A stretch of DNA of 64,000 nt from Klebsiella sp. BIGb0138 (GTDB lineage Bacteria > Pseudomonadota > Gammaproteobacteria > Enterobacterales > Enterobacteriaceae): assembly GCF_004342285.1 (NCBI RefSeq), contig NZ_SMCV01000003.1, forward strand, positions 434,001-498,000, written 5' to 3'. Below, in pieces: positions 44,095-53,654 of this stretch. Within the stretch, counting starts at the first letter, position 1. The number at the start of each line of letters is the position of its first letter. The position numbers and the translations under genes were made by a program. Below the pieces are notes generated by a model. The model searched no databases. It was not told the DNA's origin and worked only from the letters and a program-made list of their open reading frames with translations.

Positions 44095-45028
44095 GGTTGG
44101 CCGCCATAAACGCCAGGGTATGATCCCAGTCGACAACCCCGGCGTCTGATCCCAATCCGGTCGCCACCAGCGCGGCGACCGCCGATGCCACTTCACAAGC
44201 CGCTTTTACGCTCAGCCCACGGGCCAGGGCGGCGATAAAACCGCCGCAGTAGCTGTCGCCGCAGCCGGTGGTGTCTACCGCGTTAACGCGCCACGGGGCG
44301 ATATGTTCGACGCCGCCGTCGCCGCTCAGCAGCCACGAGCCGTTTTCGCCATCCTTCAGAATGCAGTTGCCGACGCCAAGATCGAAGAAGAAGCGGGCGA
44401 TGTCGGCGGGATCGGTGCGTCCGCTAAGGTAGCTTGCCTCTTCCAGCGAAGGCATAAAATAGTCCACCGAAGGCAGCAGCGGGCGCAGCAGTTCCAGCGT
44501 GTTCTCATGCGGGGCGATTAAATCGAAGCTGGTGACAATTCCCCGGGCTTTCGCCGCCGCCAGCAGACGCGCGCTTTGGCCCCGATCCATGGCCGCCAGC
44601 AGCCCGCTGCCGCCGTGATGCAGAAAGCGGCAGTCGAGAATCGCGGCGAACTGCTCTTCGCTGACGAACAGGGCGTCAGAGGCGCCGCGGCAGTGCAGGG
44701 CCGGGCGCTCGCCGTTGGGGCGGATCGGCAGAATAGTCGCCGAAGTTTCCAGCCGTGAGGTTCGCTGAATCAATGAACAATCGATTCCCAGGCGGCGATA
44801 GCTGGCGAGAATAAAATCCGCCTTTTCATCTTCGCCGAGGCAGGCGACCGCTGCGGTACGCACGCCGAGTTTCGCGGCGTTGATGTTGGCGCCTGCGGCG
44901 GTACCGGCCGGGTTCAGCCGGATTTGCTCGATAAAGGCCACCCCGCCGCGCGGCGGGATGTCGCTCACCGGGCGACCGGCGATATCCAGAATAGTCAGGC
45001 CGACAAATACGGCGTCAAAAGCTGCCAT
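44084..45028 (-). CDS. PfkB/ribokinase-family sugar kinase
   Basis: A 314-residue PfkB-family kinase with the N-terminal glycine-rich stretch NPAGTAAGANINAAKLGV near 38 and the C-terminal signature VDTTGCGDSYCGGFIAALA near 248, whose aspartate is the catalytic base. GCGD replaces the commoner GAGD. It is the last gene of a leftward unit that begins with a binding protein, so it probably phosphorylates the sugar or nucleoside imported by that transporter. The substrate is unknown. Confidence 0.87.
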   Translation of the reverse strand: MAAFDAVFVGLTILDIAGRPVSDIPPRGGVAFIEQIRLNPAGTAAGANINAAKLGVRTAAVACLGEDEKADFILASYRRLGIDCSLIQRTSRLETSATILPIRPNGERPALHCRGASDALFVSEEQFAAILDCRFLHHGGSGLLAAMDRGQSARLLAAAKARGIVTSFDLIAPHENTLELLRPLLPSVDYFMPSLEEASYLSGRTDPADIARFFFDLGVGNCILKDGENGSWLLSGDGGVEHIAPWRVNAVDTTGCGDSYCGGFIAALARGLSVKAACEVASAVAALVATGLGSDAGVVDWDHTLAFMAANRAG

Positions 45029-45039
45029 TAAAGCTCCGT

Positions 45040-46038
45040 TTAACGATGCTGCTGGCGCAGACGCGCCTGCCAGAAGGAGAGCGCGAGGGCCACCACCAGA
45101 ATGACGCCGACCAGCGCATCTTTAACCAGGTAGTTAAGCCCCATCAGATTCAGGCCGTTATCGACGATGGCGAGAAACAGCACGCCGCCGAGGGTGCCGG
45201 CGATGCTGACCCGCCCGTGGCGATTAAAGGCGGTGCCGATAAACACCGCGGCGATGGCATCCATCAAATAGGCCTGGCCGGCCAGCGGGGTAAACTGGCG
45301 CAGGTTGGCGGAGAGAATCACCCCGCCGACGGCGCAGAGCGCTGAGGCCGCCACCAGCACCCACAGCAGGGTCAGACGGTCACGGATCCCGGAGATTCGC
45401 GCCGCTTCGGCGTTCTGGCCGATGGCGCGGACATATTTGCCAAACAGGGTGCGTTCGGTAACCAGCCAGGCCAACAGCCACAGCGCGAGGACAATCACCA
45501 CCGGGGTTGGAACGCCGGCGATATTCCCGACCGCGAGGTCATGATATTCAGGGGCCATTCTCCGGTAGGAGATGGAGCCGCCGCCATCGGTATAAATCCG
45601 CTCCATGCTGCTGGCGATAAACCAGGTCCCAAGGGTGGCCAGGAACGGACGAATCTGACAGATAAGAATCAGGAAGGCATTCAGCAGGCCGATAATCACC
45701 CCGCCAAGCAGGGCGCAGCCCACCGCCGCCTGCCACGGCAGGTGCCAGGTTTTTAAGGCCACCAGCGCAAAGGCGGCACCGAAATCGAGCGCCACGCCCA
45801 CCGAAAGGTCGATGGCGCCGGCGCTGACGATTAAGGTCATCGCCATCGCCACGATCAGCAGAATGGCGCTTCCCTGCAGTAAGTTCGCCCAGTTATCGAG
45901 CGTCAGAAAGACCGGGTTGGCCCAGCCAAACAGGGCGATCGCCAGCAGGGTGATAATGCCGAACCCGGCCCGCGACAGCCACGCCAGCGGGCGGCTACCC
46001 GCCCCGCTGGCTGAGGATTTGAGCGTCAGCTGGCTCAT
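45040..46038 (-). CDS. Ribose-type ABC transporter permease, second of two
   Basis: A 332-residue RbsC-family permease. The motifs are SAGAIDLSVGVALDFGAAFA near 80 and IGQNAEAARISGIRDRLTL near 208. The ATG at 46038 overlaps the stop of the first permease gene by one base; the frame is open further upstream, but only across that gene. With the preceding permease it should form a heterodimeric channel. It is the fourth gene of the leftward unit. Confidence 0.9.
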   Translation of the reverse strand: MSQLTLKSSASGAGSRPLAWLSRAGFGIITLLAIALFGWANPVFLTLDNWANLLQGSAILLIVAMAMTLIVSAGAIDLSVGVALDFGAAFALVALKTWHLPWQAAVGCALLGGVIIGLLNAFLILICQIRPFLATLGTWFIASSMERIYTDGGGSISYRRMAPEYHDLAVGNIAGVPTPVVIVLALWLLAWLVTERTLFGKYVRAIGQNAEAARISGIRDRLTLLWVLVAASALCAVGGVILSANLRQFTPLAGQAYLMDAIAAVFIGTAFNRHGRVSIAGTLGGVLFLAIVDNGLNLMGLNYLVKDALVGVILVVALALSFWQARLRQQHR

Positions 46039-47024
46039 CAGCGGCCTCCTTGATGTCTGACCGCCGAGGCCGCCAGTACGATGAGGATCAGGCCGCCCTT
46101 GATGGCGCCCATCCAGAAGATATTCACCCCCAGCAGGCCAAGGCCGTTGGAGAGCGCGTTCACCAGTACCGCCCCGAGCAGCGCGCCCCAGATGGTGACC
46201 ACGCGGCGGCGTGAGAAGGCCGCGCCGATAAAGGTCGCCAGCACGGTTTCCAGCAGCAGTGGCGTAGCGGTTCCGCTGGAGCTGCCGGAACCCTGGCTGA
46301 GCAGCGGTAAAATCGCCAGTCCGGCGGCGATCCCCGCCAGTAGCCAGACCATAATGGTCAGACGGCGGACGTTGAGGCCGCTCATTTGCGCCATATCGCG
46401 GTTGCCGCCTACCGCCTGTAAGTGCTGGCCGAAGCGCGAGTGGTGTACCAGCAGCTGAAACAGGATGAACACCGCCAGCAGATAGATCAGCGGCCAGGGA
46501 ACCCCGAGCACCGCGTTGTCGCGAAAAGCGACCATCAGCGGGTCGTTGACCGCGATGCGGCGCTGGCCGGTCAGCAGATCCGTCAGGCCGGTAAAAGCAA
46601 CGGAGGTGGAGAGCGTCGCCAGCAGCGGCGGCAGGCCGGCGGCAAGCACCAGGATGGCGTTCACCGCTCCGCAGGCGAGACATACCGCGATCAGCAGCAG
46701 TAACAGCAGCAGATACGGGGTGTTCCATTCGACCATGCCGAGGCTCAGCAGCGCGACGCCGAGGACGGCGATAGCGGGAAGCGAGAGGTCGATACCGCCG
46801 GATACCACGTCATCGCCGCCGACGGCAATCACGCACACCAGGCCGAAACAGAGAATCGCCAGCGGGACGCTTTGCACCAGCATCATGCTGATATTCTGCC
46901 AGCTTAAAAAGAAAGGCGACTGGAGGCTGAGCCAGACCAGCAGCGCCAAAAAGAGAATCAGCGGAAATTTTTCGATAAGCGTCGTCATGCCCGGCAGAGC
47001 GCGACGCTGGATACCAGCACTCAT
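46038..47024 (-). CDS. Ribose-type ABC transporter permease, first of two
   Basis: A 328-residue RbsC-family permease with the motif SGGIDLSLPAIAVLGVALL near 75 and VGGNRDMAQMSGLNVRRL near 200. The start overlaps the ATPase stop by 4 bp. It differs clearly from the neighbouring permease, which argues for a heterodimer such as YtfT-YjfF rather than a recent duplication. It belongs to the PfkB-linked transporter. Confidence 0.9.
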   Translation of the reverse strand: MSAGIQRRALPGMTTLIEKFPLILFLALLVWLSLQSPFFLSWQNISMMLVQSVPLAILCFGLVCVIAVGGDDVVSGGIDLSLPAIAVLGVALLSLGMVEWNTPYLLLLLLLIAVCLACGAVNAILVLAAGLPPLLATLSTSVAFTGLTDLLTGQRRIAVNDPLMVAFRDNAVLGVPWPLIYLLAVFILFQLLVHHSRFGQHLQAVGGNRDMAQMSGLNVRRLTIMVWLLAGIAAGLAILPLLSQGSGSSSGTATPLLLETVLATFIGAAFSRRRVVTIWGALLGAVLVNALSNGLGLLGVNIFWMGAIKGGLILIVLAASAVRHQGGR

Positions 47025-48574
47025 ATCTGTTGTTCCTGTCCACCGTTAATCGTCGCCAGCAGCGCGTCGAGCGTGAGGCCCTGGGTGGCGAGATTGGCCA
47101 CCAGCGTGCCGCGCCACATCACGAGGATCCGATCGCATAATCCCAGCAGCTCCGGCGCGTCGCTGGAGGAGACCAGTACCGCGCGTCCGCGATCCGCCAG
47201 CTGACGGGTACGTTGATAGATATCGCTGCGGGCGCCGATATCGACCCCGAGGGTGGGTTCATCGAGAATAAACAGCCGCGCGTCGGTACCCAGCCAGCGG
47301 GCCAGAATGGCTTTTTGCTGGTTGCCGCCGCTCATAAAGCGCACCGCTAATTCCGGGCGTCCGGGACGGATGGAGAGCTGTTCTATCCACGTCTGCGCCT
47401 TCTGCTGCGCCCGGCCGCGGTGTTCCCAGCCCAGCGTCGCGGTCTCCGACAGCGACGCGAGATTGATATTATCGGCGGTGGAGAAGGGTAGGATCAGGCC
47501 CTGATGGCGACGGTCGCGCGGCACCAGCGCCATCCCGGCGCGGATCGCCTGTTTCGGCGTACGAATGCGTTTGGCTTGCCCGTCGATGCGAATCTCGCCG
47601 CTGCCGACGCGCTGCAGGCCGTAGAGGAGATCGACCAGTACGTCGCGACCTGCGCCCAGTAATCCGGCGATGCCGACGATTTCGCCCGGCTGAATATCAA
47701 AGCTAATATCGTGCAGCTGCTGGCCATCGCTGAGGTGGCGAACCGAGAGCAATGGCGCGGCGGCATCGGTTTGCGGCGCGCGGGTTTGTCGTGGGGTGTA
47801 GAGCTGTTCGATTTCCCGACCGACCATCATTTTGATCAGCGCATCGGTATCCTGCAGCAGGGCGCTGTCCGGGTAACCCACCACTTCGCCGTTGCGCAGA
47901 ACGGTGCCGCGATCGCAGAGGGCGGCGATTTCGTTGAGGTAGTGGGAGATGTAGAGAATCGCGATCCCCTGTTCCCGCAGCCGCAGAATCGCCGACGACA
48001 CCAGGCTCGCCTCCTGGGCCTCCAGCGGGGCGGTGGGTTCATCGAATACCACCAGCCTGGCGGCGCCGTCGATCAGCGCGCGGGCAATCTGCACCAGCTT
48101 GCGTTCGGCAAGGCTCAGATGGCGGATCAGCCGGCGCGGATCGATCGTCAACTGCCAGTTATCGCGAAAAAAAGTCTCGGTGGCGGCATTCATCCGACGT
48201 CTGTCGAGGGTTCCCCAGCGGGTACGGTATTCCTGGCCGAGAAACACCGATTCGGCGACGGTAAAGTGGGGGATCAGGTTGAGTTCCTGATGGATAACGC
48301 GGATGCCCAGCGCCTCAATGGCCGCCGGGTTGCCGAGCGGCAGCGTTGCACCTTCGAGGGTGGCGGTGCCGCTATCGGCCTGGTAAACTCCGGCGAGAAT
48401 TTTTATCAGGGTCGATTTCCCGGCGCCGTTTTCGCCGATCAGACCGTGGATCTCACCGGGTTTGAGCTGCAGGGTGACCGCATTTAATGCCGTGACGTTA
48501 GCGAACTTTTTGCTGATCTGATTCATGACCAGACCAGCGGCGGGGAGCGCCCCGCCGAGGTGTTGATTGATCAC
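47021..48574 (-). CDS. Ribose-type ABC transporter ATPase (two NBDs)
   Basis: A 517-residue RbsA-type double ATPase. Domain 1 has Walker A GENGAGKST near 50, the degenerate signature LSLAERKL and Walker B LVVFDEPTAPLE. Domain 2 has the degenerate Walker A GLLGAGRD, signature MSGGNQQK near 415 and Walker B LFILDEPTLGVD. The start codon is GTG at 48574, overlapping the binding-protein stop as GTGA. It serves the two permeases encoded just downstream. Confidence 0.9.
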   Translation of the reverse strand: MINQHLGGALPAAGLVMNQISKKFANVTALNAVTLQLKPGEIHGLIGENGAGKSTLIKILAGVYQADSGTATLEGATLPLGNPAAIEALGIRVIHQELNLIPHFTVAESVFLGQEYRTRWGTLDRRRMNAATETFFRDNWQLTIDPRRLIRHLSLAERKLVQIARALIDGAARLVVFDEPTAPLEAQEASLVSSAILRLREQGIAILYISHYLNEIAALCDRGTVLRNGEVVGYPDSALLQDTDALIKMMVGREIEQLYTPRQTRAPQTDAAAPLLSVRHLSDGQQLHDISFDIQPGEIVGIAGLLGAGRDVLVDLLYGLQRVGSGEIRIDGQAKRIRTPKQAIRAGMALVPRDRRHQGLILPFSTADNINLASLSETATLGWEHRGRAQQKAQTWIEQLSIRPGRPELAVRFMSGGNQQKAILARWLGTDARLFILDEPTLGVDIGARSDIYQRTRQLADRGRAVLVSSSDAPELLGLCDRILVMWRGTLVANLATQGLTLDALLATINGGQEQQI

Positions 48575-49551
48575 TGCAGTTCGCCATATCCCAGCTGTTT
48601 ATAGACCGCTTTCGCCTCCTGCGGCCCTTTTACCGGGACCACCGGGATAAAGGTTTGCAGCGGCAGTTTCTCTTTGGCGAAGTAGCGCGCGACGTTGTCG
48701 GCGGAGGTCTGGCCAATCAGATGCGGCTGCTGAGCCACGTTAGCGACGAACGGGCTGTCGGGTTCCGCCATGATCTCCAGCGTTTCCGGACCGGCATCGA
48801 TAGCGGTGACCTTCACGTCTTTGTCGCGGCCGGTCTCTTCCAGAGCCTGAACGATACCGATAGCCGGCTGATCCCAGCAGGCGACGTGAATCGCATCGAG
48901 TTTGCCTTTAGGATACTGGCTGAGTAATTCGAGGGTTTTCTTACGTGCGTCTTCCGGGGAGTTAGCAAACTGTTCGGCCAGCTCCGGCTGAATAATATGA
49001 ATATCCGGATAATCCTTAAGGACATATTTCCACTGATCGTAACGAATGCCACAAATACGCAGTGAACTGGAGAATGCATTGAATACGGCAACGTTGCCTT
49101 TACCGCCTAATTCATCCGCCATATAGCGGCCAATGGTCGAACCCAGGGTGTAGTTGTCGGAAGTGGTGTTATTGACCGAATATTTTGACACATGGTCAAC
49201 GGTAAATACCGGAATGCCGGCATCGCGCAGGGCTTTAAATTTAGGCTCAACCGCGCTGTCGCCGAGAATACTAATTACCGCATCGACCTTGCGTGACAGT
49301 AAAATATCGTGGTTGTTGGCATGGACCTGATTATCGCGGCCGCCGTCGACGCCAATGACCTTGCCGCCGAGTTTTTCCACCTCCTCCGTTGCGCCTTTGT
49401 AGGCTTCACGATCCCAGAAGTGCTGGGTGCCAACCACGGCGACGCCGATGGTTTTCCCCTGAAGCGACAGGGCTTCAGCGGCCGATGCGCTAATGGAGAC
49501 GAGCGAGAGCAGACCCAGTGCGGCGGGTAATAATTTTTTTCTCTGCGACAT
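48571..49551 (-). CDS. Periplasmic sugar-binding protein (RbsB-like)
   Basis: A 326-residue type-I binding protein; the signal peptide MSQRKKLLPAALGLLSLVS...ASA is followed by IGVAVVGTQHFWDREAYKGA and VIGVDGGRDNQVHANNHDIL, then HVACWDQPAIGIVQALEETG. I chose the ATG at 49551 because the signal peptide starts there. It is the first gene of the leftward transporter/PfkB unit and is divergent from the BisC-like gene across 416 bp. It differs clearly from the receptor at 35812, so the two island transporters should take different substrates. Confidence 0.9.
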   Translation of the reverse strand: MSQRKKLLPAALGLLSLVSISASAAEALSLQGKTIGVAVVGTQHFWDREAYKGATEEVEKLGGKVIGVDGGRDNQVHANNHDILLSRKVDAVISILGDSAVEPKFKALRDAGIPVFTVDHVSKYSVNNTTSDNYTLGSTIGRYMADELGGKGNVAVFNAFSSSLRICGIRYDQWKYVLKDYPDIHIIQPELAEQFANSPEDARKKTLELLSQYPKGKLDAIHVACWDQPAIGIVQALEETGRDKDVKVTAIDAGPETLEIMAEPDSPFVANVAQQPHLIGQTSADNVARYFAKEKLPLQTFIPVVPVKGPQEAKAVYKQLGYGELQ

Positions 49552-49967
49552 TCTTATTATGATCCTGTGATGAAGGTGGCTGCGGAGTCGTAGCATGACA
49601 ATAACGAGCACGCAACCTCAAATACGAAATATGTCTAAGTTATTCCAACAATGTTATATCGCAGGATTAGCCGAGGAAAACTTAATTTTATCATTGGTAA
49701 GCTGAAAATATTTCATGATGCAAAAATTAACCCTCTTTTATATTGTGGATATAACGACTGAGCTACTATTTTTAGTACAAATAATCGTTGCTGCTTAATT
49801 ATTATGATTTAAGTGGTGTGATATCTGGTAAATAAGCCGTCGGGGCGAGCGGTGTGGGGCGTTAATTGCTATATACCCAGCATATTATATGGTGGGTGGC
49901 GTTTTATCTTCCCGAGGATCGCGCTCTATGATAGCGCTCTTTATCGGGCGAGAAGAAAACAGGCACT
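49552..49967. promoter_or_regulatory. A+T-rich divergent intergenic region, binding protein / BisC-like gene
   Basis: This 416-bp stretch has no gene. It is notably A+T-rich compared with its surroundings, with no convincing met box (the best 8-mer, ATATGTCT, stands alone). A small inverted repeat (GCGCT...AGCGC, about 49921-49939) lies just upstream of the BisC-like start. Both promoters must lie here, but I cannot place them exactly. Confidence 0.5.
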
Positions 49968-52286
49968 ATGAGAAAACAGCATAATCTGACCGTGATGCAT
50001 TGGGGAACCTGGCAGGTACAGGCCCGCGATGGCCATATCGATGCGGTCACGCCGGTCCCCTGGGATAAGCATCCTTCGCGTATCGGTCAGTCGCTCCCCG
50101 ATGCCGTCACCGGCAATACGCGCATTCGCCGTCCGGCGGTGCGGGAAGGCTATCTGAAAAACGGCCCGGCTTCCCGCGAGGGGCGTGGCAAAGAGCCATT
50201 CGTGGAGGTGAGCTGGGAGGTGGCGCTTGACCTGCTGGCCCGCGAGCTGACTTCGGTGAAGGCGCGCTGCGGTAACGAGGCGATTTTTGGCGGCTCCTAC
50301 GGCTGGGCCAGCGCCGGACGTTTTCACCATGCCCAGAGCCAGCTGCATCGTTTCCTGAAAACCTTCGGCGGCTACACCGCCAGCACCAATACCTACAGTA
50401 GCGCCGCCGGGGAGCGCATTTTACCGCATGTGCTCGGGCCGCTCAGTCCGCTGCATCGCCAGCATACTCATTTCTCTGAGCTGGCGCGCGAGTGCCAGCT
50501 GTTTGTCGCCATCGGCGGTTTGCCGCTGCGTAATTCGCAGGTCAACGGCGGCGGCGCCAACGACCATATGCTGAAGCACTGGCTGGATAAAATGCAGGAA
50601 GGGGGGACGCGCTTTGTTAACATCAGCCCGGTACGTAACGATCTGAGCGCCGTGGAAAGCGCGCAGTGGCTGGCGATCCGTCCGGGCACCGATACGGCGC
50701 TGCTGCTGGCGCTGTGCCACGTACTGATCGTGGAATCGTTGTACGATGCGCAATTTGTCGCCAGCCATACGGTAGGCTTTGAGCCGTATCGCGCCTATCT
50801 GCTCGGGGAGAGTGACGGGGTAGCGAAAACGCCGCGCTGGGCGGCGGCGATTACCGGTATTGCTGAACAACAGATCGTCTCTCTGGCGCGGATGATGGCC
50901 AGCCAGCGCACGATGGTGAATATCTCGTGGTCCATTCAACGCGCGCGCCAGGGCGAGCAGGCCTACTGGGCTACGGTGGCGCTGACCGCCCTGCTGGGGC
51001 AAATTGGCACACAGGGCGGCGGGTTGGGCTTCGGCTACGCCTGCACCAATCTGGCAGGGGCCCCGCGTAAAGCCTTCTCCGGCCCGCGCTTGCCGGCCGG
51101 GGAAAACGCGGTCAGGAGCGTGATCCCGGTGGCGCGGCTGGCGGATATGCTGCTGCATCCCGGTGAGGAGTACGAGTTTGACGGCCAGCATCTGCGCTAC
51201 CCCGATATCCGTCTGGTGTACTGGGCGGGGGGGAACGCGTTCCATCACCATCAGGATCTCAACCAACTGTGTGAAGCGTGGCGGCGGCCGGAAACGGTGG
51301 TGGTCCACGAACAGTACTGGACCGCGCAGGCCAAATTCTCCGATATCGTGCTGCCGGTGACCACCTCGCTGGAGCGTGAAGATATCGGCAGCGGCGGTCA
51401 CGACGGCTTTATGATCGCCATGAGCGCCCAGATCCCGCCGGTGGGCGAGGCGCGCGACGATTACGCGATTTTCTGCGATCTCGCGGCGCGCCTCGGCGTT
51501 GGCGAGCGGTTTAGCGAAGGGCGGGACGCCGGCCAGTGGCTACGGCAGATTTACGAAGCGTCGCGGCCGCGGGCGCAGGAAGAGGGGATTGAGCTGCCTT
51601 CGTTCGATGAGTTCTGGCAACAGGGCGTGCTGGAATATCGCGCCCCGGAAAAACCGCAGGTCTTTCTGGCGGAGTTTCGCGCCGACCCGCAGCGCTATCC
51701 GCTATCCACCCCCTCCGGCAAAATTGAACTCTACTCGGCAACGATAGCCGCTTTTGGCTATCGCGAATGCCCGGGCCACCCGTGGTGGGACACAGAAGAG
51801 GCGGCCCGGCAGCAGGCAGAGGCCGAGCGCTGGCCCCTGCATTTGCTCTCCAGCCAGCCGCGCACCCGCCTGCACAGCCAGTACGATCACGGCAGCGTCA
51901 GCCGGGCGACGAAAATTCAGGGCCGGGAGCCGCTGTGGATGCATCCGCAGGATGCACAGGCGCGGGGTATTACCGAAGGCAGCGTGGTGAAGGTGTATAA
52001 CGCCCGCGGGGCGATTCTCGCCGGGGTGCATCTCAGCGAGCAGATCCTCAAGGGGGTGGTGCAGATGTCAACGGGGGCCTGGTACGATCCGCTGGATCCT
52101 AAAGTCAAAGGATCGCTGGACAAGCATGGCAACCCGAACGTGTTGACCGAAGATCGCGGCAGTTCGCGCCTGGGTCAGGGCTGTAGCGCCCAGACCTGTC
52201 GGGTGGAGATCGCGCCGTGGCGTGAACCGCTGCCGCCGATTACCGCCTTCGACCCGCCGACGTTCGTCAGCGTGGAAATGCCGTAG
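49968..52286 (+). CDS. BisC-like molybdopterin oxidoreductase (DMSO reductase family), cytoplasmic
   Basis: A 772-residue protein of the DMSO-reductase family, closest in pattern to BisC/TorA-type enzymes. It lacks an N-terminal Fe-S cysteine motif and a Tat signal, so it should be a cytoplasmic single-subunit enzyme with a bis-molybdopterin cofactor. The segment GGSYGWASAGRFHHAQSQL near 105 carries the serine expected to bind molybdenum. HEQYWTAQAKFSDIVLPVTTSLE near 445 and LHSQYDHGS and the C-terminal LTEDRGSSRLGQGCSAQT fit cofactor binding. BisC reduces biotin sulfoxide and free methionine sulfoxide. Its place inside the methionine-salvage island suggests a thioether sulfoxide as substrate (inference). 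Confidence 0.88.
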   Translation: MRKQHNLTVMHWGTWQVQARDGHIDAVTPVPWDKHPSRIGQSLPDAVTGNTRIRRPAVREGYLKNGPASREGRGKEPFVEVSWEVALDLLARELTSVKARCGNEAIFGGSYGWASAGRFHHAQSQLHRFLKTFGGYTASTNTYSSAAGERILPHVLGPLSPLHRQHTHFSELARECQLFVAIGGLPLRNSQVNGGGANDHMLKHWLDKMQEGGTRFVNISPVRNDLSAVESAQWLAIRPGTDTALLLALCHVLIVESLYDAQFVASHTVGFEPYRAYLLGESDGVAKTPRWAAAITGIAEQQIVSLARMMASQRTMVNISWSIQRARQGEQAYWATVALTALLGQIGTQGGGLGFGYACTNLAGAPRKAFSGPRLPAGENAVRSVIPVARLADMLLHPGEEYEFDGQHLRYPDIRLVYWAGGNAFHHHQDLNQLCEAWRRPETVVVHEQYWTAQAKFSDIVLPVTTSLEREDIGSGGHDGFMIAMSAQIPPVGEARDDYAIFCDLAARLGVGERFSEGRDAGQWLRQIYEASRPRAQEEGIELPSFDEFWQQGVLEYRAPEKPQVFLAEFRADPQRYPLSTPSGKIELYSATIAAFGYRECPGHPWWDTEEAARQQAEAERWPLHLLSSQPRTRLHSQYDHGSVSRATKIQGREPLWMHPQDAQARGITEGSVVKVYNARGAILAGVHLSEQILKGVVQMSTGAWYDPLDPKVKGSLDKHGNPNVLTEDRGSSRLGQGCSAQTCRVEIAPWREPLPPITAFDPPTFVSVEMP

Positions 52287-52337
52287 TCGGTAAGGAACCG
52301 GTGGCGCGGGGGGCGCCGCCGGGGAGTATGCCGGAGG

Positions 52338-52880
52338 TTACGCCAGCCGCGGGTAAGCGTCGGCGATGTCGTCGCCGGTAAATTTCGCCACCCAGCCTTC
52401 CGGGTTATCAAAAATTCGAATCGCGGTGAAGTTAGGCTCTGAACCCATATCAAACCAGTGCGGCGTGTCGGCCGGTACGGAAATCAGATCGTTCTTCTCA
52501 CACAGCACCTGAAAAACTTCGTTGCCGATATGCAGGCAGAACAGCCCCGCGCCTTCGACGAAGAAACGGACTTCGTCCTCACCGTGGGTGTGCTCGCTGA
52601 GGAACTTCGTGCGCAGCGCCTCTTTCTGCGGATTATCGGCGCGCAGGCTGATCACGTCCCAGCTCTGATAGCCTTTTTCCGCGACCAGTTTGTCAATCGC
52701 GTGCTGATAGGCCTCAATCACCGTTTCCGGCGTCGGGGAGACGCCGAGATCGCGGTCGGCCTGCCAACGTTCGAAGCGTACGCCTTTGGCGTTTAACTGC
52801 TGCTGAATTTCATCGCCATCCGTGCTGTGCCAGATGGCGGTCGCCGCGTCCTGATCTGAATAAATTGTTAATGCGCTCAT
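52338..52880 (-). CDS. mtnD: Acireductone dioxygenase MtnD
   Basis: A 180-residue cupin. Metal ligands are in [19 protein letters not shown] (His, His, Glu near 97-103) and the later histidine in [13 protein letters not shown] near 140. With iron it cleaves acireductone to 4-methylthio-2-oxobutyrate and formate; with nickel it makes methylthiopropionate, formate and carbon monoxide. The enzyme was first characterised in Klebsiella, and the length of 180 fits. The start overlaps the mtnC stop by 4 bp. Confidence 0.97.
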   Translation of the reverse strand: MSALTIYSDQDAATAIWHSTDGDEIQQQLNAKGVRFERWQADRDLGVSPTPETVIEAYQHAIDKLVAEKGYQSWDVISLRADNPQKEALRTKFLSEHTHGEDEVRFFVEGAGLFCLHIGNEVFQVLCEKNDLISVPADTPHWFDMGSEPNFTAIRIFDNPEGWVAKFTGDDIADAYPRLA

Positions 52881-53566
52881 GCTGGGATCTGCTCCGGGTG
52901 AATGTCGTCAAAACGCTGAACCTGCGGATGATGGCTGGCAGGGTCACGGTCGCCACGTACCAGCTGGATAGTGCGAAAACCGGCTGCTTCCGCGGCATCC
53001 AGCTCCTGATGAATATCGGACAGGAACAGGATGGCGGCAGGGTGGTGCCCCAGTTGTTCAGCAATGTTACGGTAGGACTGCACTTCGCGCTTCGCGCCTA
53101 CCAGGGTATCGAAATAGCCGTTGAACAGATGAGTAATATCACCTTCATCGCTGTAGCCAAATAACAATTTCTGCGCCGCCACCGAGCCGGAGGAATATAT
53201 ATATAAATCAATTCCCTGAGATTTCCATTTTTCCAGAGCCGGCAAAACGTCCGGGTAGAGATGGCCGGTAAAGTCGCCGTTAACATAGCCCTCGCGCCAG
53301 ATAATGCCCTGGAGCGCCTTCAGCGCCGTCGACTTGCGGTCTTCGTCCATAAAGGCCAGCAGCGTATCAATCAGCTCGGCGCTACTGGCGGCGGGGTTGC
53401 CGATTTCCGTACGCAGATTATCGAGGATCGTCTGCACCGGCTCAGCGTACTGCTGGGCGCTGACAAACCCTGCGATGCGTTCACGGGCATACGGAAACAG
53501 AATGTTGTGTACAAAGCGAATGTCGCTGGTGGTGCCTTCAATATCGGTCACGATAGCGCGGATCAT
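52877..53566 (-). CDS. mtnC: Enolase-phosphatase E1 MtnC
   Basis: A 229-residue HAD-family enzyme that enolises and then dephosphorylates 2,3-diketo-5-methylthiopentyl-1-phosphate to acireductone. The nucleophile motif is [23 protein letters not shown] near 6, and [17 protein letters not shown] near 120 and [16 protein letters not shown] near 175 complete the HAD signature. It is first in the mtnC-mtnD unit, divergent from mtnE with a strong met-box pair between them. Confidence 0.97.
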   Translation of the reverse strand: MIRAIVTDIEGTTSDIRFVHNILFPYARERIAGFVSAQQYAEPVQTILDNLRTEIGNPAASSAELIDTLLAFMDEDRKSTALKALQGIIWREGYVNGDFTGHLYPDVLPALEKWKSQGIDLYIYSSGSVAAQKLLFGYSDEGDITHLFNGYFDTLVGAKREVQSYRNIAEQLGHHPAAILFLSDIHQELDAAEAAGFRTIQLVRGDRDPASHHPQVQRFDDIHPEQIPA

Positions 53567-53638
53567 GGTCTCTCCAGAGTGGGCGGTGCGCCGTGATGTT
53601 GGCTGCTTCAGGCGGTAACCGACATAACATTATCATTT

Positions 53639-53654
53639 AGACGTCTAAGCGTCT
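53639..53654. promoter_or_regulatory. MetJ operator between mtnC and mtnE
   Basis: A perfect met box AGACGTCT at 53639-53646, followed directly by AAGCGTCT (6 of 8). It lies 73 bp upstream of mtnC and 68 bp upstream of mtnE, in position to control both divergent genes. Confidence 0.8.

Noticed and set aside
46039-46728. N-terminal extension of the second island permease
   Set aside because: The extra residues are an out-of-frame reading of the preceding permease. The ATG at 46038 gives the normal family length.
49620-49650. Met box (ATATGTCT) upstream of the island binding protein
   Set aside because: It is a single 6-of-8 box with neighbouring 8-mers at 1-2 matches; MetJ needs at least two adjacent boxes.
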